The translations under genes and the position numbers were made by a program. From Suilimivivens sp963638365 (GTDB lineage Bacteria; Bacillota; Clostridia; Lachnospirales; Lachnospiraceae), in assembly GCA_963638365.1 (NCBI GenBank), contig CAVHRK010000067.1, positions 1-18,589 of the forward strand: a stretch of 18,589 nt of DNA. The letters run 5' to 3'. The first letter of the stretch is position 1; each line of letters begins with the position of its first letter. The notes beneath the pieces are model-generated. The model saw only the letters and a program-made list of their open reading frames with translations, was not told where the DNA came from and ran no database searches. Of this stretch, positions 1 to 7,492 are shown piece after piece.

Positions 1-106
1 CATAATCACTATAAGTCCGCTGGCCTACGTTTAAGATATCTGCAATGTTTTGTTGAGTATAGAAGTGATCTTCCCGGAGTTCCCGAATGCGTTCATTATA
101 TTTCAT
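1..106 (-). CDS. XRE-family HTH transcriptional regulator, N-terminal fragment (cut by window edge)
   Basis: Read leftward from the ATG at 106, the 35 visible codons give a helix-turn-helix start of the Cro/C1 type: MKYNERIRELREDH, then TQQNIADILNVGQRTYSDY. The Q-x-x-I-A-x-x-L-x-V pattern is the recognition helix region of XRE repressors. A GGAG ribosome site lies just upstream of the start. The gene continues beyond base 1, so length and C-terminal domain are unknown. It is divergent from the lipoprotein gene at 229, with a promoter and inverted repeat between them, which suggests that it regulates itself and that neighbour (inference). Confidence 0.82.
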   Translation of the reverse strand, partial: MKYNERIRELREDHFYTQQNIADILNVGQRTYSDY

Positions 107-157
107 AACGTGCTCCTGCCTGAATTTATTTTAATTATAAGAAAAAAAGAAATAATA

Positions 158-186
158 TTGACTTTTAGAGTTATAAACTCTAAAAT
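158..186 (+). promoter_or_regulatory. Sigma-A type promoter of the lipoprotein gene
   Basis: TTGACT at 158-163 and TAAAAT at 181-186 are separated by exactly 17 bases. The -10 box lies 42 bases ahead of the lipoprotein start at 229, leaving room for a short leader with an AGGAGG site at 218-223. Confidence 0.75.
163..185. promoter_or_regulatory. Inverted-repeat operator inside the promoter
   Basis: TTTTAGAGTT (163-172) and AACTCTAAAA (176-185) form a perfect 10-bp inverted repeat around ATA. It fills the spacer and covers the -10 box, so a bound protein would block RNA polymerase. The divergent XRE regulator is the obvious candidate binder (inference). No U-tract follows, so it is not a terminator. 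Confidence 0.65.
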
Positions 187-228
187 AGTATTGCTGTAAT
201 AATAAAAAATATGTAACAGGAGGAAACT

Positions 229-1050
229 ATGAAAAGAAAGTATTATCAAAAGGGAATGCTTGTGTTGTTGCTGATATTTGCGCTGACAGCCTGTGGAAAG
301 GAAGCACAGAAGGACACAACTGCTGATATGACGGAGGAGATCAGCAGCGATCAGGAAACTGCAGAAGAGACAGAAGAGGTGGTAACGACAGAAGAAATTG
401 TTGCGGATCCGACTCCTGAACCAACACCGGAAGGCATAGATGTAGACACTATTAAAGGGAAATATGAAAACATATTAACGGATGATTCAAACGGTGCGGA
501 AAACGGAATTTTCTTAGGATGGAATGCAGTAGATGGATATAGTGGATACTGGTTTAATTCTATGGCCGGAAATTATTATACCGAATATGATTTCAAAGCT
601 GATGATGTTTATGCAACAGGCTTTACGATATGTGCAGAGAATCAATTGGAGTTTCATAGATTAGAAATTGAAAAATATTTTCTGAAAAATGATACTTTAC
701 AGGATATGGAAGAATTAGAGTTTGATACATGGGACAAGGAAAATAAGATTTATTATATTATCTTCAGTAATGAGAGTAAGGATGTAGTTAATACAATCTT
801 TGGAGATGTTGACATCCGGTGTATTACTTATGCAGAGTATTATGATTACTGGGAAGAAAAAGATTATTATGGAGATACGAAAACCTACGAAGCAGGGGAT
901 CGTTTGTACAAGGTGTATCAAGAGGAATATGCGGTTGTAGAGAACTTGGGGCACAAAGCATATATCACGATGCGTTACCCTGTTGGAAATGATTCAGAGC
1001 CGGAATATAGAGGGGCATTAAAAAATATTATTCCTCAAATGTTTGGTTGA
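229..1050 (+). CDS. Putative surface lipoprotein of unknown function
   Basis: This 273-residue protein has a lysine-rich start, a hydrophobic stretch (about residues 10-21) and a lipobox LTAC with Cys22, so it should be exported, lipidated and anchored outside the membrane. Residues about 25-65 are a Glu/Thr/Pro-rich acidic linker, followed by a roughly 200-residue domain rich in Tyr, Asp and Glu that I do not recognise. The start is well supported by AGGAGG at 218-223. It stands alone between its own promoter and the terminator at 1066-1104. The divergent XRE gene and overlapping operator suggest regulated expression. A ligand-binding or cell-surface stress role is possible, but nothing in the sequence proves it. 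Confidence 0.85.
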   Translation: MKRKYYQKGMLVLLLIFALTACGKEAQKDTTADMTEEISSDQETAEETEEVVTTEEIVADPTPEPTPEGIDVDTIKGKYENILTDDSNGAENGIFLGWNAVDGYSGYWFNSMAGNYYTEYDFKADDVYATGFTICAENQLEFHRLEIEKYFLKNDTLQDMEELEFDTWDKENKIYYIIFSNESKDVVNTIFGDVDIRCITYAEYYDYWEEKDYYGDTKTYEAGDRLYKVYQEEYAVVENLGHKAYITMRYPVGNDSEPEYRGALKNIIPQMFG

Positions 1051-1065
1051 AAAGTATAATAATAG

Positions 1066-1104
1066 AAAGCCATCATATTACAATTAAGTGGATATGATGG
1101 CTTT
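1066..1104 (+). terminator. Rho-independent terminator after the lipoprotein gene
   Basis: AAAGCCATCATAT (1066-1078) pairs perfectly over 13 bp with ATATGATGGCTTT (1092-1104) around a 13-base loop. The descending arm ends in a short T run, with A residues ahead of the ascending arm, so it may act in both directions. Confidence 0.8.
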
Positions 1105-1146
1105 TATGTTGCCATGCATATTCGAAAATAAATAAAAAAGCTCTCT

Positions 1147-1174
1147 TTGCGGACGACTTTGCAAAGACTATAAT
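1147..1174 (+). promoter_or_regulatory. Possible ispF promoter
   Basis: A perfect -10 box TATAAT (1169-1174) stands 16 bases after a weak -35, TTGCGG (1147-1152). The palindrome CTTTGCAAAG lies in the spacer. The leader to ispF would be about 165 bases. In the 1111-1342 gap I see nothing else except a six-codon ORF at about 1259 that has a purine-rich site but no clear meaning. Confidence 0.4.
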
Positions 1175-1342
1175 ACAGTCCCGGAATGTAACACATTATA
1201 AAATCAGATTCCCAAACAGGGCGTAGTTATGGTATGCTGAACAGGAAAGGAAGACAAAATGGAAACCTTTCAGGAATGATTACAGAGTAGATAAGAATAA
1301 AAGTCATAGAATAAAAGAATTACAGGAGGAAACAATAACGAT

Positions 1343-1885
1343 ATGAGAATCGGTATGGGTTATGATGTACACAAACTGACAGAAGGGCGGAAGCTGATTA
1401 TCGGTGGTGTCGAGATCCCTTATGAAAAGGGACTGCTCGGACATTCGGATGCGGACGTGCTGTTACATGCCATTATGGATGCGCTGCTCGGGGCTGCGGC
1501 ACTTGGTGATATCGGCAAGCATTTTCCGGACACGGATCCCGCTTATAAAGGAATTTCATCTTTAAAGCTGTTAGAACGCGTAGGAGCGCTTTTGGAGGAG
1601 CATTATTTCCTCATTGAAAACATTGATGCGACCATTATTGCACAGGCACCGAAGATGCGCCCTTATATTGATACGATGCGGAAGAACATTGCGGACACGC
1701 TGCATATGGATCTGTCCCAGGTCAATGTTAAGGCAACGACGGAAGAAGGGCTTGGCTTTACCGGAAGTGGAGAGGGCATTTCTTCCCAGGCAATCTGTCT
1801 GCTGACAACGCCTCTCGGGCTGCAGAGCGAGGATGTGATGCAGAGAGGCTGTGCCGGCTGTAGTGGATGTCCGAAGTTTGATTGA
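1343..1885 (+). CDS. ispF: 2-C-methyl-D-erythritol 2,4-cyclodiphosphate synthase with a cysteine-rich tail
   Basis: IspF cyclises CDP-methylerythritol 2-phosphate to MEcPP with release of CMP in the non-mevalonate isoprenoid pathway, in the cytoplasm as a trimer. The metal-binding motif D8-V-H10 near the start, H34-S-D-A-D, the third metal ligand H42, and the late motif TTEEGLGFTGSGEGI are all present. The family is usually near 155-160 residues; this one has 180, and the extra C-terminus ends with Cys170-x-x-Cys173-x-x-Cys176. An AGGAGG site lies at 1324-1329, rather far (13 bases) from the ATG. ispD is not beside it here. The following gene is separated by its own promoter and T-box, so ispF is probably a separate unit. 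Confidence 0.97.
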   Translation: MRIGMGYDVHKLTEGRKLIIGGVEIPYEKGLLGHSDADVLLHAIMDALLGAAALGDIGKHFPDTDPAYKGISSLKLLERVGALLEEHYFLIENIDATIIAQAPKMRPYIDTMRKNIADTLHMDLSQVNVKATTEEGLGFTGSGEGISSQAICLLTTPLGLQSEDVMQRGCAGCSGCPKFD

Positions 1886-1910
1886 TGGAAATGTTTTGAG
1901 AGTCTGACGG

Positions 1911-1939
1911 TTGACAAAACCGCAAAAGTTGCATATCCT
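1911..1939 (+). promoter_or_regulatory. Promoter of the T-box/cysE operon
   Basis: A perfect -35 TTGACA (1911-1916) is followed after 17 bases by TATCCT (1934-1939), which matches four of six consensus bases. Transcription would begin near 1946, about 55 bases before Stem I of the T-box. Confidence 0.65.
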
Positions 1940-1945
1940 ATATAG

Positions 1946-2250
1946 TAGTTAAGGTAACTGTGAAGATAGGGAGCAGTTGCAGGAAAATAAACAGAAAACG
2001 ACTATGATGGAGAAGAGTACCGTAATCAAGGGGTAACAGAGAGAAGCTGTCATCGGCTGCAAGCAGCTTTTACTTTCGGGGAACGGGAAGTGCACTCCGG
2101 AGTCTGCAGGGAGAACGAAGAAGCATCTTCCGGTATCCTGGCACGTCTGGTCACGTTATCGACTGTAAGGGAAAGACATTATCGTCTTTAAGTAGAGTGG
2201 AACCGCGGAATATTTCGTCTCTGTAGATGGAATATTCCGTTTCTTATTTT
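1946..2250 (+). ncRNA. T-box riboswitch leader specific for tRNA-Cys
   Basis: This is a transcriptional T-box that senses uncharged tRNA. Stem I begins near 2000: GACT (2000-2003) pairs with AGTC (2101-2104), GGAG (2009-2012) with CTCC (2095-2098) and CCGT (2020-2023) with ACGG (2083-2086). The specifier loop on the 3' side reads GAAG-TGC-A, with the cysteine codon TGC at 2091-2093. A short stem III is AAAGAC/GTCTTT (2172-2189). The T-box sequence AGAGTGGAACCGCGG is at 2194-2208. Its UGGA (2198-2201) would pair with a UCCA acceptor end, matching the U73 discriminator known for tRNA-Cys. The antiterminator can form by AGAG (2194-2197) with CTCT (2219-2222) plus CGGAA with TTTCG. The alternative terminator is annotated separately. 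The gene downstream supplies cysteine and its tRNA synthetase, as expected. Confidence 0.93.
2205..2250 (+). terminator. T-box-controlled terminator ahead of cysE
   Basis: CGGAATATT (2206-2214) pairs with AATATTCCG (2231-2239) and is followed by a T-rich run (TTTCTTATTTT). Its ascending arm overlaps the T-box core, so it is mutually exclusive with the antiterminator: charged tRNA-Cys favours termination, uncharged tRNA-Cys read-through. Confidence 0.88.
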
Positions 2251-2268
2251 ACAGGAAATGGAGCAGTT

Positions 2269-2928
2269 ATGGGAATCATCAGCAAAATTAAAGAAGAAAT
2301 CCGAATCATAAGAGAACGTGATCCGGCCATTCATTCCAGTATGGAGGTGCTGTTGTATCCGAGCTTTAAGGTAATGCTGCATTACCGGCTGGCACATAAG
2401 CTTTATAAAAAGGGACATTATTTCTGGGCAAGATGGATTTCCCAGCGCGGCGTGCGTAAGACCGGAATCGAGATTCATCCGGGAGCACAGATTGGTAAAG
2501 GATTTTTCATTGATCACGGAAATGGCGTCATTATCGGAGAAACAGCGATTATTGGTGATAATGTGACCTTGTACCAGGGGGTAACCCTTGGAGGAACCGG
2601 TAAGGAACAGGGAAAGAGACATCCGACGATCGGAAATAATGTAATGATCAGTGCCGGAGCCAAGATTCTGGGATCCTTTACGATCGGGGACAATTCCAAG
2701 ATCGGAGCCGGATCGGTTGTTTTGGAAGAGGTGCCGCCGAACTCCACCGTAGTCGGTGTGCCGGGACATGTGGTGAAGCGGAACAATCAGAGACTTCCGC
2801 AGGAAGAATTGGACCAGATCCATTTGCCGGATCCGGTAAAAGAAGAACTGGCCATGCTGCGTAAGAGGATGCAGCAGATGGAAATAGAACTCAGACAATT
2901 AAAGGAGGAGAGGAAAGATGGAGAATAG
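2269..2928 (+). CDS. cysE: Serine O-acetyltransferase
   Basis: CysE transfers acetyl from acetyl-CoA to L-serine, the first committed step of cysteine synthesis. From this start it has 219 residues. The left-handed beta-helix hexapeptide repeats run from about residue 66 to 160 (IHPGAQIGKG, DHGNGVIIGET, TLGGTGK, KIGAGSVV). His83 in DHGNG and His118 in KRHP match the catalytic and serine-binding histidines of the family; the Asp usually before IHP is Glu68 here, as in other Gram-positive forms. The last 35 residues look like a charged helix or coiled coil. I reject the upstream ATG at 2227 because it lies in the terminator hairpin; the ATG at 2269 has GGAG at 2260-2263. The 3' end overlaps cysS by 11 bases, so translation is probably coupled. 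Confidence 0.95.
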   Translation: MGIISKIKEEIRIIRERDPAIHSSMEVLLYPSFKVMLHYRLAHKLYKKGHYFWARWISQRGVRKTGIEIHPGAQIGKGFFIDHGNGVIIGETAIIGDNVTLYQGVTLGGTGKEQGKRHPTIGNNVMISAGAKILGSFTIGDNSKIGAGSVVLEEVPPNSTVVGVPGHVVKRNNQRLPQEELDQIHLPDPVKEELAMLRKRMQQMEIELRQLKEERKDGE

Positions 2929-4339
2929 ATTTTCCTTTTACAACACATTAACGAAAAAAGTAGAAACCGTGATCCCGAACGTGGATGGCAAAATTGCAAT
3001 GTACACCTGCGGACCGACCGTATATCATTTCGCACATATCGGAAACCTGCGCAGTTACATTATGGAGGATGTACTGGAAAAGACTCTGCGTTATCTGGGA
3101 TATGATGTAAAGCGTGTAATGAATATCACGGATGTCGGCCATCTTTCTTCCGATGCCGATACCGGTGAAGATAAGATGCTAAAAGGGGCGAAGCGTGAGC
3201 ACAAGACGGTCATGGAAATTGCAAAGTTCTATACCGATGCCTTTTTCGAAGACTGCAGGAAGCTGAATATCAAGCGTCCGGATGTGGTGGAGCCTGCAAC
3301 GAACTGTATTAATGAGTTTATTCATATGATCGAGGTTCTATTGGAGAAGGGCTATGCCTATGTAGCCGGAGGAAATGTGTATTTTGATACCTCGAAGCTT
3401 AAGGAATACTATGTATTTAATACCCAGAGCGAGAACGAGCTTTTAGTCGGCGTGCGTGACGATGTTACCGAGGATGCCAATAAGAAGAATAAGAACGACT
3501 TCGTTCTGTGGTTTACCAAATCCAAGTTTGAAGATCAGGCACTCAAATGGGACAGCCCGTGGGGCGTTGGCTATCCGGGATGGCATATTGAATGCTCCTG
3601 CATCAGTATGAAGCATCTTGGAGAATATATGGACATCCACTGCGGCGGCGTGGACAACATTTTCCCCCATCATACGAACGAAATTGCACAGAGTGAGTCC
3701 TACCTTGGACATAAATGGTGTAACTACTGGTTCCATGTACATCACTTAAATGACAAGTCCGGTAAGATGAGTAAGTCAAAGGGTGACTTCCTGACCGTAT
3801 CCTTACTGGAAAGCAAGGGCTATAATCCGCTGGTTTACCGTATGTTCTGCTTACAGTCCCACTATCGTAAGCCGTTGGAATTTTCTTATGAAGTAATGGA
3901 CAATGTAAAGTCTGCTTATGAAAAGCTTCTTAAGAAGATTGCCGGACTTTCCAAAGAAGGAGAAGTGGATGAGGCTGTTTACGCAGAATACCGCCGCAAA
4001 TTCGAAGATGCACTTTGCAACGATTTAAATACATCAATGGCAATTACCGTACTGTATGATCTGTTAAAGGCAGACTGCAATGATGTAACGAAGCGTAAGC
4101 TCGTAGCAAGCTTTGATGAGGTGCTTTCCTTAGGACTTTTTGATGGTGAAAAGGCAGAAGAGAAAGCGGACGATGTGGATGCAGAGCTGGTAAGCTACAT
4201 TGAGGAAAAGATTGCAGAACGTAAGGAAGCAAAGAAGGCAAAAGATTTCGCAAAGGCCGATGCTATTCGTGACGAGCTGTTACAAAAGGGCATCGTTTTG
4301 GAAGATACACGTGAGGGCGTAAAATGGAAAATGGCTTAA
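2918..4339 (+). CDS. cysS: Cysteinyl-tRNA synthetase
   Basis: CysRS is a class I aminoacyl-tRNA synthetase that charges tRNA-Cys in the cytoplasm. The 473-residue length is typical. Signature HIGN (residues 40-43, the HIGH motif) and KMSKS (283-287) bind ATP. Zinc ligands that select cysteine are visible as Cys31, Cys226, His251 and Glu255, with the same spacing as in the E. coli enzyme. The C-terminal third holds the DALR-like helical domain and a lysine-rich stretch (EAKKAKDFAKADAIRDEL) typical of CysRS. AAGGAGG at 2902-2908 lies nine bases ahead of the ATG. It overlaps cysE upstream and mrnC downstream (16 bases), so the three are one operon controlled by the T-box. Confidence 0.98.
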   Translation: MENRFSFYNTLTKKVETVIPNVDGKIAMYTCGPTVYHFAHIGNLRSYIMEDVLEKTLRYLGYDVKRVMNITDVGHLSSDADTGEDKMLKGAKREHKTVMEIAKFYTDAFFEDCRKLNIKRPDVVEPATNCINEFIHMIEVLLEKGYAYVAGGNVYFDTSKLKEYYVFNTQSENELLVGVRDDVTEDANKKNKNDFVLWFTKSKFEDQALKWDSPWGVGYPGWHIECSCISMKHLGEYMDIHCGGVDNIFPHHTNEIAQSESYLGHKWCNYWFHVHHLNDKSGKMSKSKGDFLTVSLLESKGYNPLVYRMFCLQSHYRKPLEFSYEVMDNVKSAYEKLLKKIAGLSKEGEVDEAVYAEYRRKFEDALCNDLNTSMAITVLYDLLKADCNDVTKRKLVASFDEVLSLGLFDGEKAEEKADDVDAELVSYIEEKIAERKEAKKAKDFAKADAIRDELLQKGIVLEDTREGVKWKMA

Positions 4340-4770
4340 CCTTTGTACAAAGGATAAGAGAAGCATTTGAGGGTAAAGAGGTGGATATTCGGACATATTC
4401 ACCTCTTACGCTTGCTTATATCGGAGATTCGATTTATGATCTGGTGATCCGGACTGTGGTTGTAATGCGGGGAAATGCGCCTGCCAATAAGCTCCACCAC
4501 TATACGATCCGCTATGTGAATGCGACCGCGCAGGCTCTCTTGGTGGATGCGTTGTTACCGGAGCTTACGGAGGAAGAGCAGATAATTTTAAAGAGGGGAC
4601 GCAATGCAAAGCCGTACACCAAAGCCAGGCATGCGACCATGGCAGAGTATAAGAAAGCAACGGCATTGGAGGCACTGATGGGATACCTGTATCTCACTGG
4701 GCAGGAGGAACGGATGCTGCAACTGATCCGGAAGGGTATGGACATCCTGGAAACGCAGAAAACAGAATAA
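4324..4770 (+). CDS. mrnC: Mini-ribonuclease III (23S rRNA maturation)
   Basis: Mini-III is an RNase III-type catalytic domain without the double-stranded RNA binding domain; in Bacillus it trims the ends of 23S rRNA precursor. The 148 residues contain the family motif PLTLAYIGDSIYDL with Asp35, and the second acidic motif TALEALMGYLYL with Glu116; these are the likely metal-binding residues. NKLHHYTIRYVNA and EEEQIILKRGRNAK are also typical. The start lies inside the end of cysS (ATGGAAAATGGC), giving a 16-base overlap and probable translational coupling. The position directly after cysS and ahead of rlmB is the same as in Bacillus. Confidence 0.95.
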   Translation: MENGLTFVQRIREAFEGKEVDIRTYSPLTLAYIGDSIYDLVIRTVVVMRGNAPANKLHHYTIRYVNATAQALLVDALLPELTEEEQIILKRGRNAKPYTKARHATMAEYKKATALEALMGYLYLTGQEERMLQLIRKGMDILETQKTE

Positions 4771-4814
4771 GCAGATCAAGTTGGAATATCGAATCAGAAG
4801 GAAAGGATCAGAGC

Positions 4815-5576
4815 ATGGAAGAATTCAGAAAAGAAAAAAATGAATCTATTATAGAGGGAAGAAATGTGGTGATTGAAGCATTTCGTTCCGGACAGTCCAT
4901 TGACCGGCTTTATATTCTGGATGGCTGTCAGGACGGGCCGGTCATGACGATCAAGCGGGAAGCGAGAAAGCATGATGTGGCCATTAAATATGTATCGAAG
5001 GAGCGCCTGGATCAAATTTCAGAAACCGGAAAGCATCAGGGTGTTGTGGCAACGATCGCAGCTTATGAATACGCAGAAGTAGAGGACATGCTTGCACTTG
5101 CCAGGGAAAAGAATGAGCCTCCTTTTTTATTCCTGCTTGATAATATTGAGGATCCGCACAATTTAGGAGCCATTATCCGTACGGCGAATCTTGCCGGGGC
5201 GCATGGTGTCATTATTCCGAAGAACCGTGCGGTAGGACTTACGGCAACGGTAGCAAGAACCTCTGCGGGAGCGTTAAATTATACAAAGGTGGCCCGCGTG
5301 ACGAATATGGCACAGACGATAGAAGAGTTAAAGCAGCAGGGCTTATGGTTTGTCTGCGCAGATATGGGCGGAGAAACGATGTATGACTTAAATCTGACAG
5401 GACCGATCGGCCTGGTGATTGGCAATGAAGGATCCGGAGTAGGGCGTCTGGTGAAGGAAAAGTGCGATATGGTGGCTTCTATTCCCATGCATGGTGACAT
5501 TGATTCCCTGAATGCATCGGTAGCGGCCGGTGTCCTGGCTTATGAGATTGTCAGACAGCGGATCAAAGCGAAATAA
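4815..5576 (+). CDS. rlmB: 23S rRNA (guanosine-2'-O)-methyltransferase, TrmH/SpoU family
   Basis: RlmB methylates the ribose of G2251 in the P-loop of 23S rRNA using S-adenosylmethionine. The 253 residues have an N-terminal substrate-binding part (IIEGRNVVIEAFRSG, about residues 12-80) and a C-terminal SPOUT knot domain. The three SpoU motifs are NIEDPHNLGAIIRTA (from Asn110), IGNEGSGVGRLV (Asn204-Glu205) and IPMHGDIDSLNASVAAGV (Asn233). A GGAAAGGATC ribosome site precedes the ATG. It sits 44 bases after mrnC with no terminator between, so it belongs to the same operon. Other TrmH members have related motifs, but the length and gene order favour RlmB. Confidence 0.94.
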   Translation: MEEFRKEKNESIIEGRNVVIEAFRSGQSIDRLYILDGCQDGPVMTIKREARKHDVAIKYVSKERLDQISETGKHQGVVATIAAYEYAEVEDMLALAREKNEPPFLFLLDNIEDPHNLGAIIRTANLAGAHGVIIPKNRAVGLTATVARTSAGALNYTKVARVTNMAQTIEELKQQGLWFVCADMGGETMYDLNLTGPIGLVIGNEGSGVGRLVKEKCDMVASIPMHGDIDSLNASVAAGVLAYEIVRQRIKAK

Positions 5577-5608
5577 GTGTAACAGTGCAATAAAGAAAGT
5601 GTTTTTAT

Positions 5609-7492
5609 ATGAAAGTAGCCGGAAGAATCCTTGCAACCATGATTGCGATGGTGGCAATTTTGCTGATTGCCGTGGGTGCAGATAAAGGATTGAACTATTT
5701 GGAAAAAAGAAAATACGAGAAGGAATGTCAAGAGCTGTATGCAGAAAATCATGCAGAAGCAGAGCAGCTGCGGACACAGATTGAAGAACTTTCGCAGGAC
5801 GAAGCAGCAGTAGAGACGTTTCTTCAGGAATATGCAGTGGCTGATCTGGAAGACGAGGATGAAGATGTGCTGCAGGAATTCCTGACGGCATCATTCGGGG
5901 ACAATGCTTCTGGGGAGAATACATCTGAGGAGAGCGTTTCGGATGGGGAATCTATGCCGGGAGATATGCTGTCCGGGGAGGATCAGGTTGCGGATGTGTC
6001 TGAAAATGATGGCGTTGCGGTTGTGTCTGGGGATGATATTTTAGATAGTAGCATTTCAGAAAACGACGTCTCTGGTAATGCTGTTTCAGGGAACAGTGTT
6101 TCTAATAATACCGTTTCTGACAATACCGTTTCGGAAAACCAGGTTTCTGGGAATAACGCTTCTGAGGGAGGCATTTCTTTAACTACAGTTTCCGGTAATA
6201 TTCTGGTACGCCCGACGCTTCGTGAGCGCAGGCTTGAACAGAGTTCTTATATGGAAACGGTTGAATGGAATGAGGCAGACCGGGTAGTGATTGGACAAAG
6301 CCCCCTGGACTTTTCGGATAAAAAGATCGCCTGTCTGGGCGACAGTATCACGCAGGCGGCAAACCTTGAAAACATGGAGGACTATCAGCAGTATTCCTAT
6401 CCGACGAAGCTGGCAGAGATTCTTGGTGCAAAGGAAGTAGTGAATCTTGGTATCGGAGGCTCTTCAATTGGAAGATACTGGCAGGATGCTTATGTGGAAC
6501 GTTACATGGAAATCCCGGAGGACACGGATCTCATTCTGGTTATGGGAGGAACGAATGACGGCTTTTGTCTGCACAGGGAAAATGTAGGAAATTTTGAAGA
6601 ACGTTCACCACGTACCCTGATCGGAGATCTGGATGAGCTGATGCGGGGCTTAAAGGAGAATTATCCCGATGCGGAGGTTGTTTTCATTACACCGCTTCCC
6701 AATGTCCTGCATGACATTCTACGCAAGGAACGTCCGGAATTGATGTCACAGCATGTCATTGTGGACAGCATGATTGCGCTTGCAAAAGAATATGAATTTG
6801 ATGTCATTGATCTGTATGATTCGAATTTACTGGACAGTCACGATGCGGCAGTGATTTCAAATTATATGCCGGATGGTGTACATTGCAATCCGGACGGTTA
6901 TCAGATTCTGGCGGAGCACATTGCGGCCGATCTGATCCGGCTGCAGGAGTCACCGGATGAGGAAGATGGTGAAGCGTTCGGAGAAGCAGAAGAGATGGAA
7001 ATGGAAGCAGCTTCAGAGCAAGGCATGGAAAGTGAATCAGATTCCGATCAGGATATGCAAAGCGAAGATGTCTTCGCTCAGAATGTGGAAAGCGAATCGG
7101 TTTCGGATAGTGCAGAGGAGTCTGAAAGCACAGAAAGTACTGGACATAAGGAAACCCTGGATGATATAGAGAAGGATAAAAATCTGGAAGACATAGCAGA
7201 TTCCCAAGATATAGCAGATTCTCAAGATACGGAAGATTCGGAAAAGATAGAAGATGCAGAAAATACAGATGATTGGGAAGATATAACGGATTCCAAGGAT
7301 ATAACAGATCTGGAATGTACAGAAGAATCTAAATCTAAGATTCTGCCGGATATTCTGAAATTCCGGGAAAGCGATACTGCGCAAAGCGGGGATGACATTG
7401 ACCCAGAGGATAACGAAACGAAAGAGGAACAAGCGGCAGACGCACAGATTCAGCGGGACATGAAGATTGAGGTGGGCACCTATGGTCAATAA
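5609..7492 (+). CDS. Membrane-anchored SGNH/GDSL hydrolase with repetitive acidic linkers
   Basis: Residues about 5-24 form an uncleaved signal anchor, so the protein is probably outside the membrane. A charged coiled-coil-like stretch (about 30-75) and a Ser/Asn/acidic linker with pentapeptide repeats (149-198) lead to an SGNH hydrolase domain (about 225-450). Block I is GDSIT with nucleophile Ser246, block III GGTND (313-317), block V DGVHCN with Asp422 and His425. The last 175 residues are low-complexity, Glu/Asp/Ser-rich, with hexapeptide repeats. Such domains deacetylate polysaccharides or cleave esters; the substrate is unknown here. It has only a weak ribosome site (AAAGAAAG). It lies between rlmB and sigH, where Bacillus carries rae1/yacP, and overlaps sigH by 11 bases. 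Confidence 0.88.
   Translation: MKVAGRILATMIAMVAILLIAVGADKGLNYLEKRKYEKECQELYAENHAEAEQLRTQIEELSQDEAAVETFLQEYAVADLEDEDEDVLQEFLTASFGDNASGENTSEESVSDGESMPGDMLSGEDQVADVSENDGVAVVSGDDILDSSISENDVSGNAVSGNSVSNNTVSDNTVSENQVSGNNASEGGISLTTVSGNILVRPTLRERRLEQSSYMETVEWNEADRVVIGQSPLDFSDKKIACLGDSITQAANLENMEDYQQYSYPTKLAEILGAKEVVNLGIGGSSIGRYWQDAYVERYMEIPEDTDLILVMGGTNDGFCLHRENVGNFEERSPRTLIGDLDELMRGLKENYPDAEVVFITPLPNVLHDILRKERPELMSQHVIVDSMIALAKEYEFDVIDLYDSNLLDSHDAAVISNYMPDGVHCNPDGYQILAEHIAADLIRLQESPDEEDGEAFGEAEEMEMEAASEQGMESESDSDQDMQSEDVFAQNVESESVSDSAEESESTESTGHKETLDDIEKDKNLEDIADSQDIADSQDTEDSEKIEDAENTDDWEDITDSKDITDLECTEESKSKILPDILKFRESDTAQSGDDIDPEDNETKEEQAADAQIQRDMKIEVGTYGQ
6053..6202 (+). repeat. Ten 15-bp units coding the pentapeptide [VI]-S-x-N-x
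   Basis: Units read ISEND, VSGNA, VSGNS, VSNNT, VSDNT, VSENQ, VSGNN, ASEGG, ISLTT, VSGNI (residues 149-198 of the SGNH protein). The DNA keeps a GTTTCnnnnAAnnnn pattern, so it arose by slippage or duplication and has since diverged. It probably forms a flexible wall-spanning linker. Confidence 0.85.
7190..7315 (+). repeat. Seven 18-bp tandem units coding the hexapeptide D-I-x-D-S-x
   Basis: Units read DIADSQ, DIADSQ, DTEDSE, KIEDAE, NTDDWE, DITDSK, DITDLE (residues 528-569 of the SGNH protein). The first two units are nearly identical at the DNA level, so copy number may vary between strains. The stretch is strongly acidic. Confidence 0.85.

Noticed and set aside
2227..2268. Upstream ATG giving a 14-residue longer CysE
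   Set aside because: This ATG lies in the loop and arm of the T-box terminator and has no ribosome site; the ATG at 2269 has GGAG and matches the usual CysE start.
2188..2898. Long minus-strand ORF opposite cysE
   Set aside because: It is the shadow of a strongly supported gene, with no family signature and no ribosome site, and would cross the T-box.
7467..7481. TTG start for SigH
   Set aside because: The ATG at 7482 has GAGGTG at proper spacing and gives the normal family start; the TTG overlaps that ribosome site.
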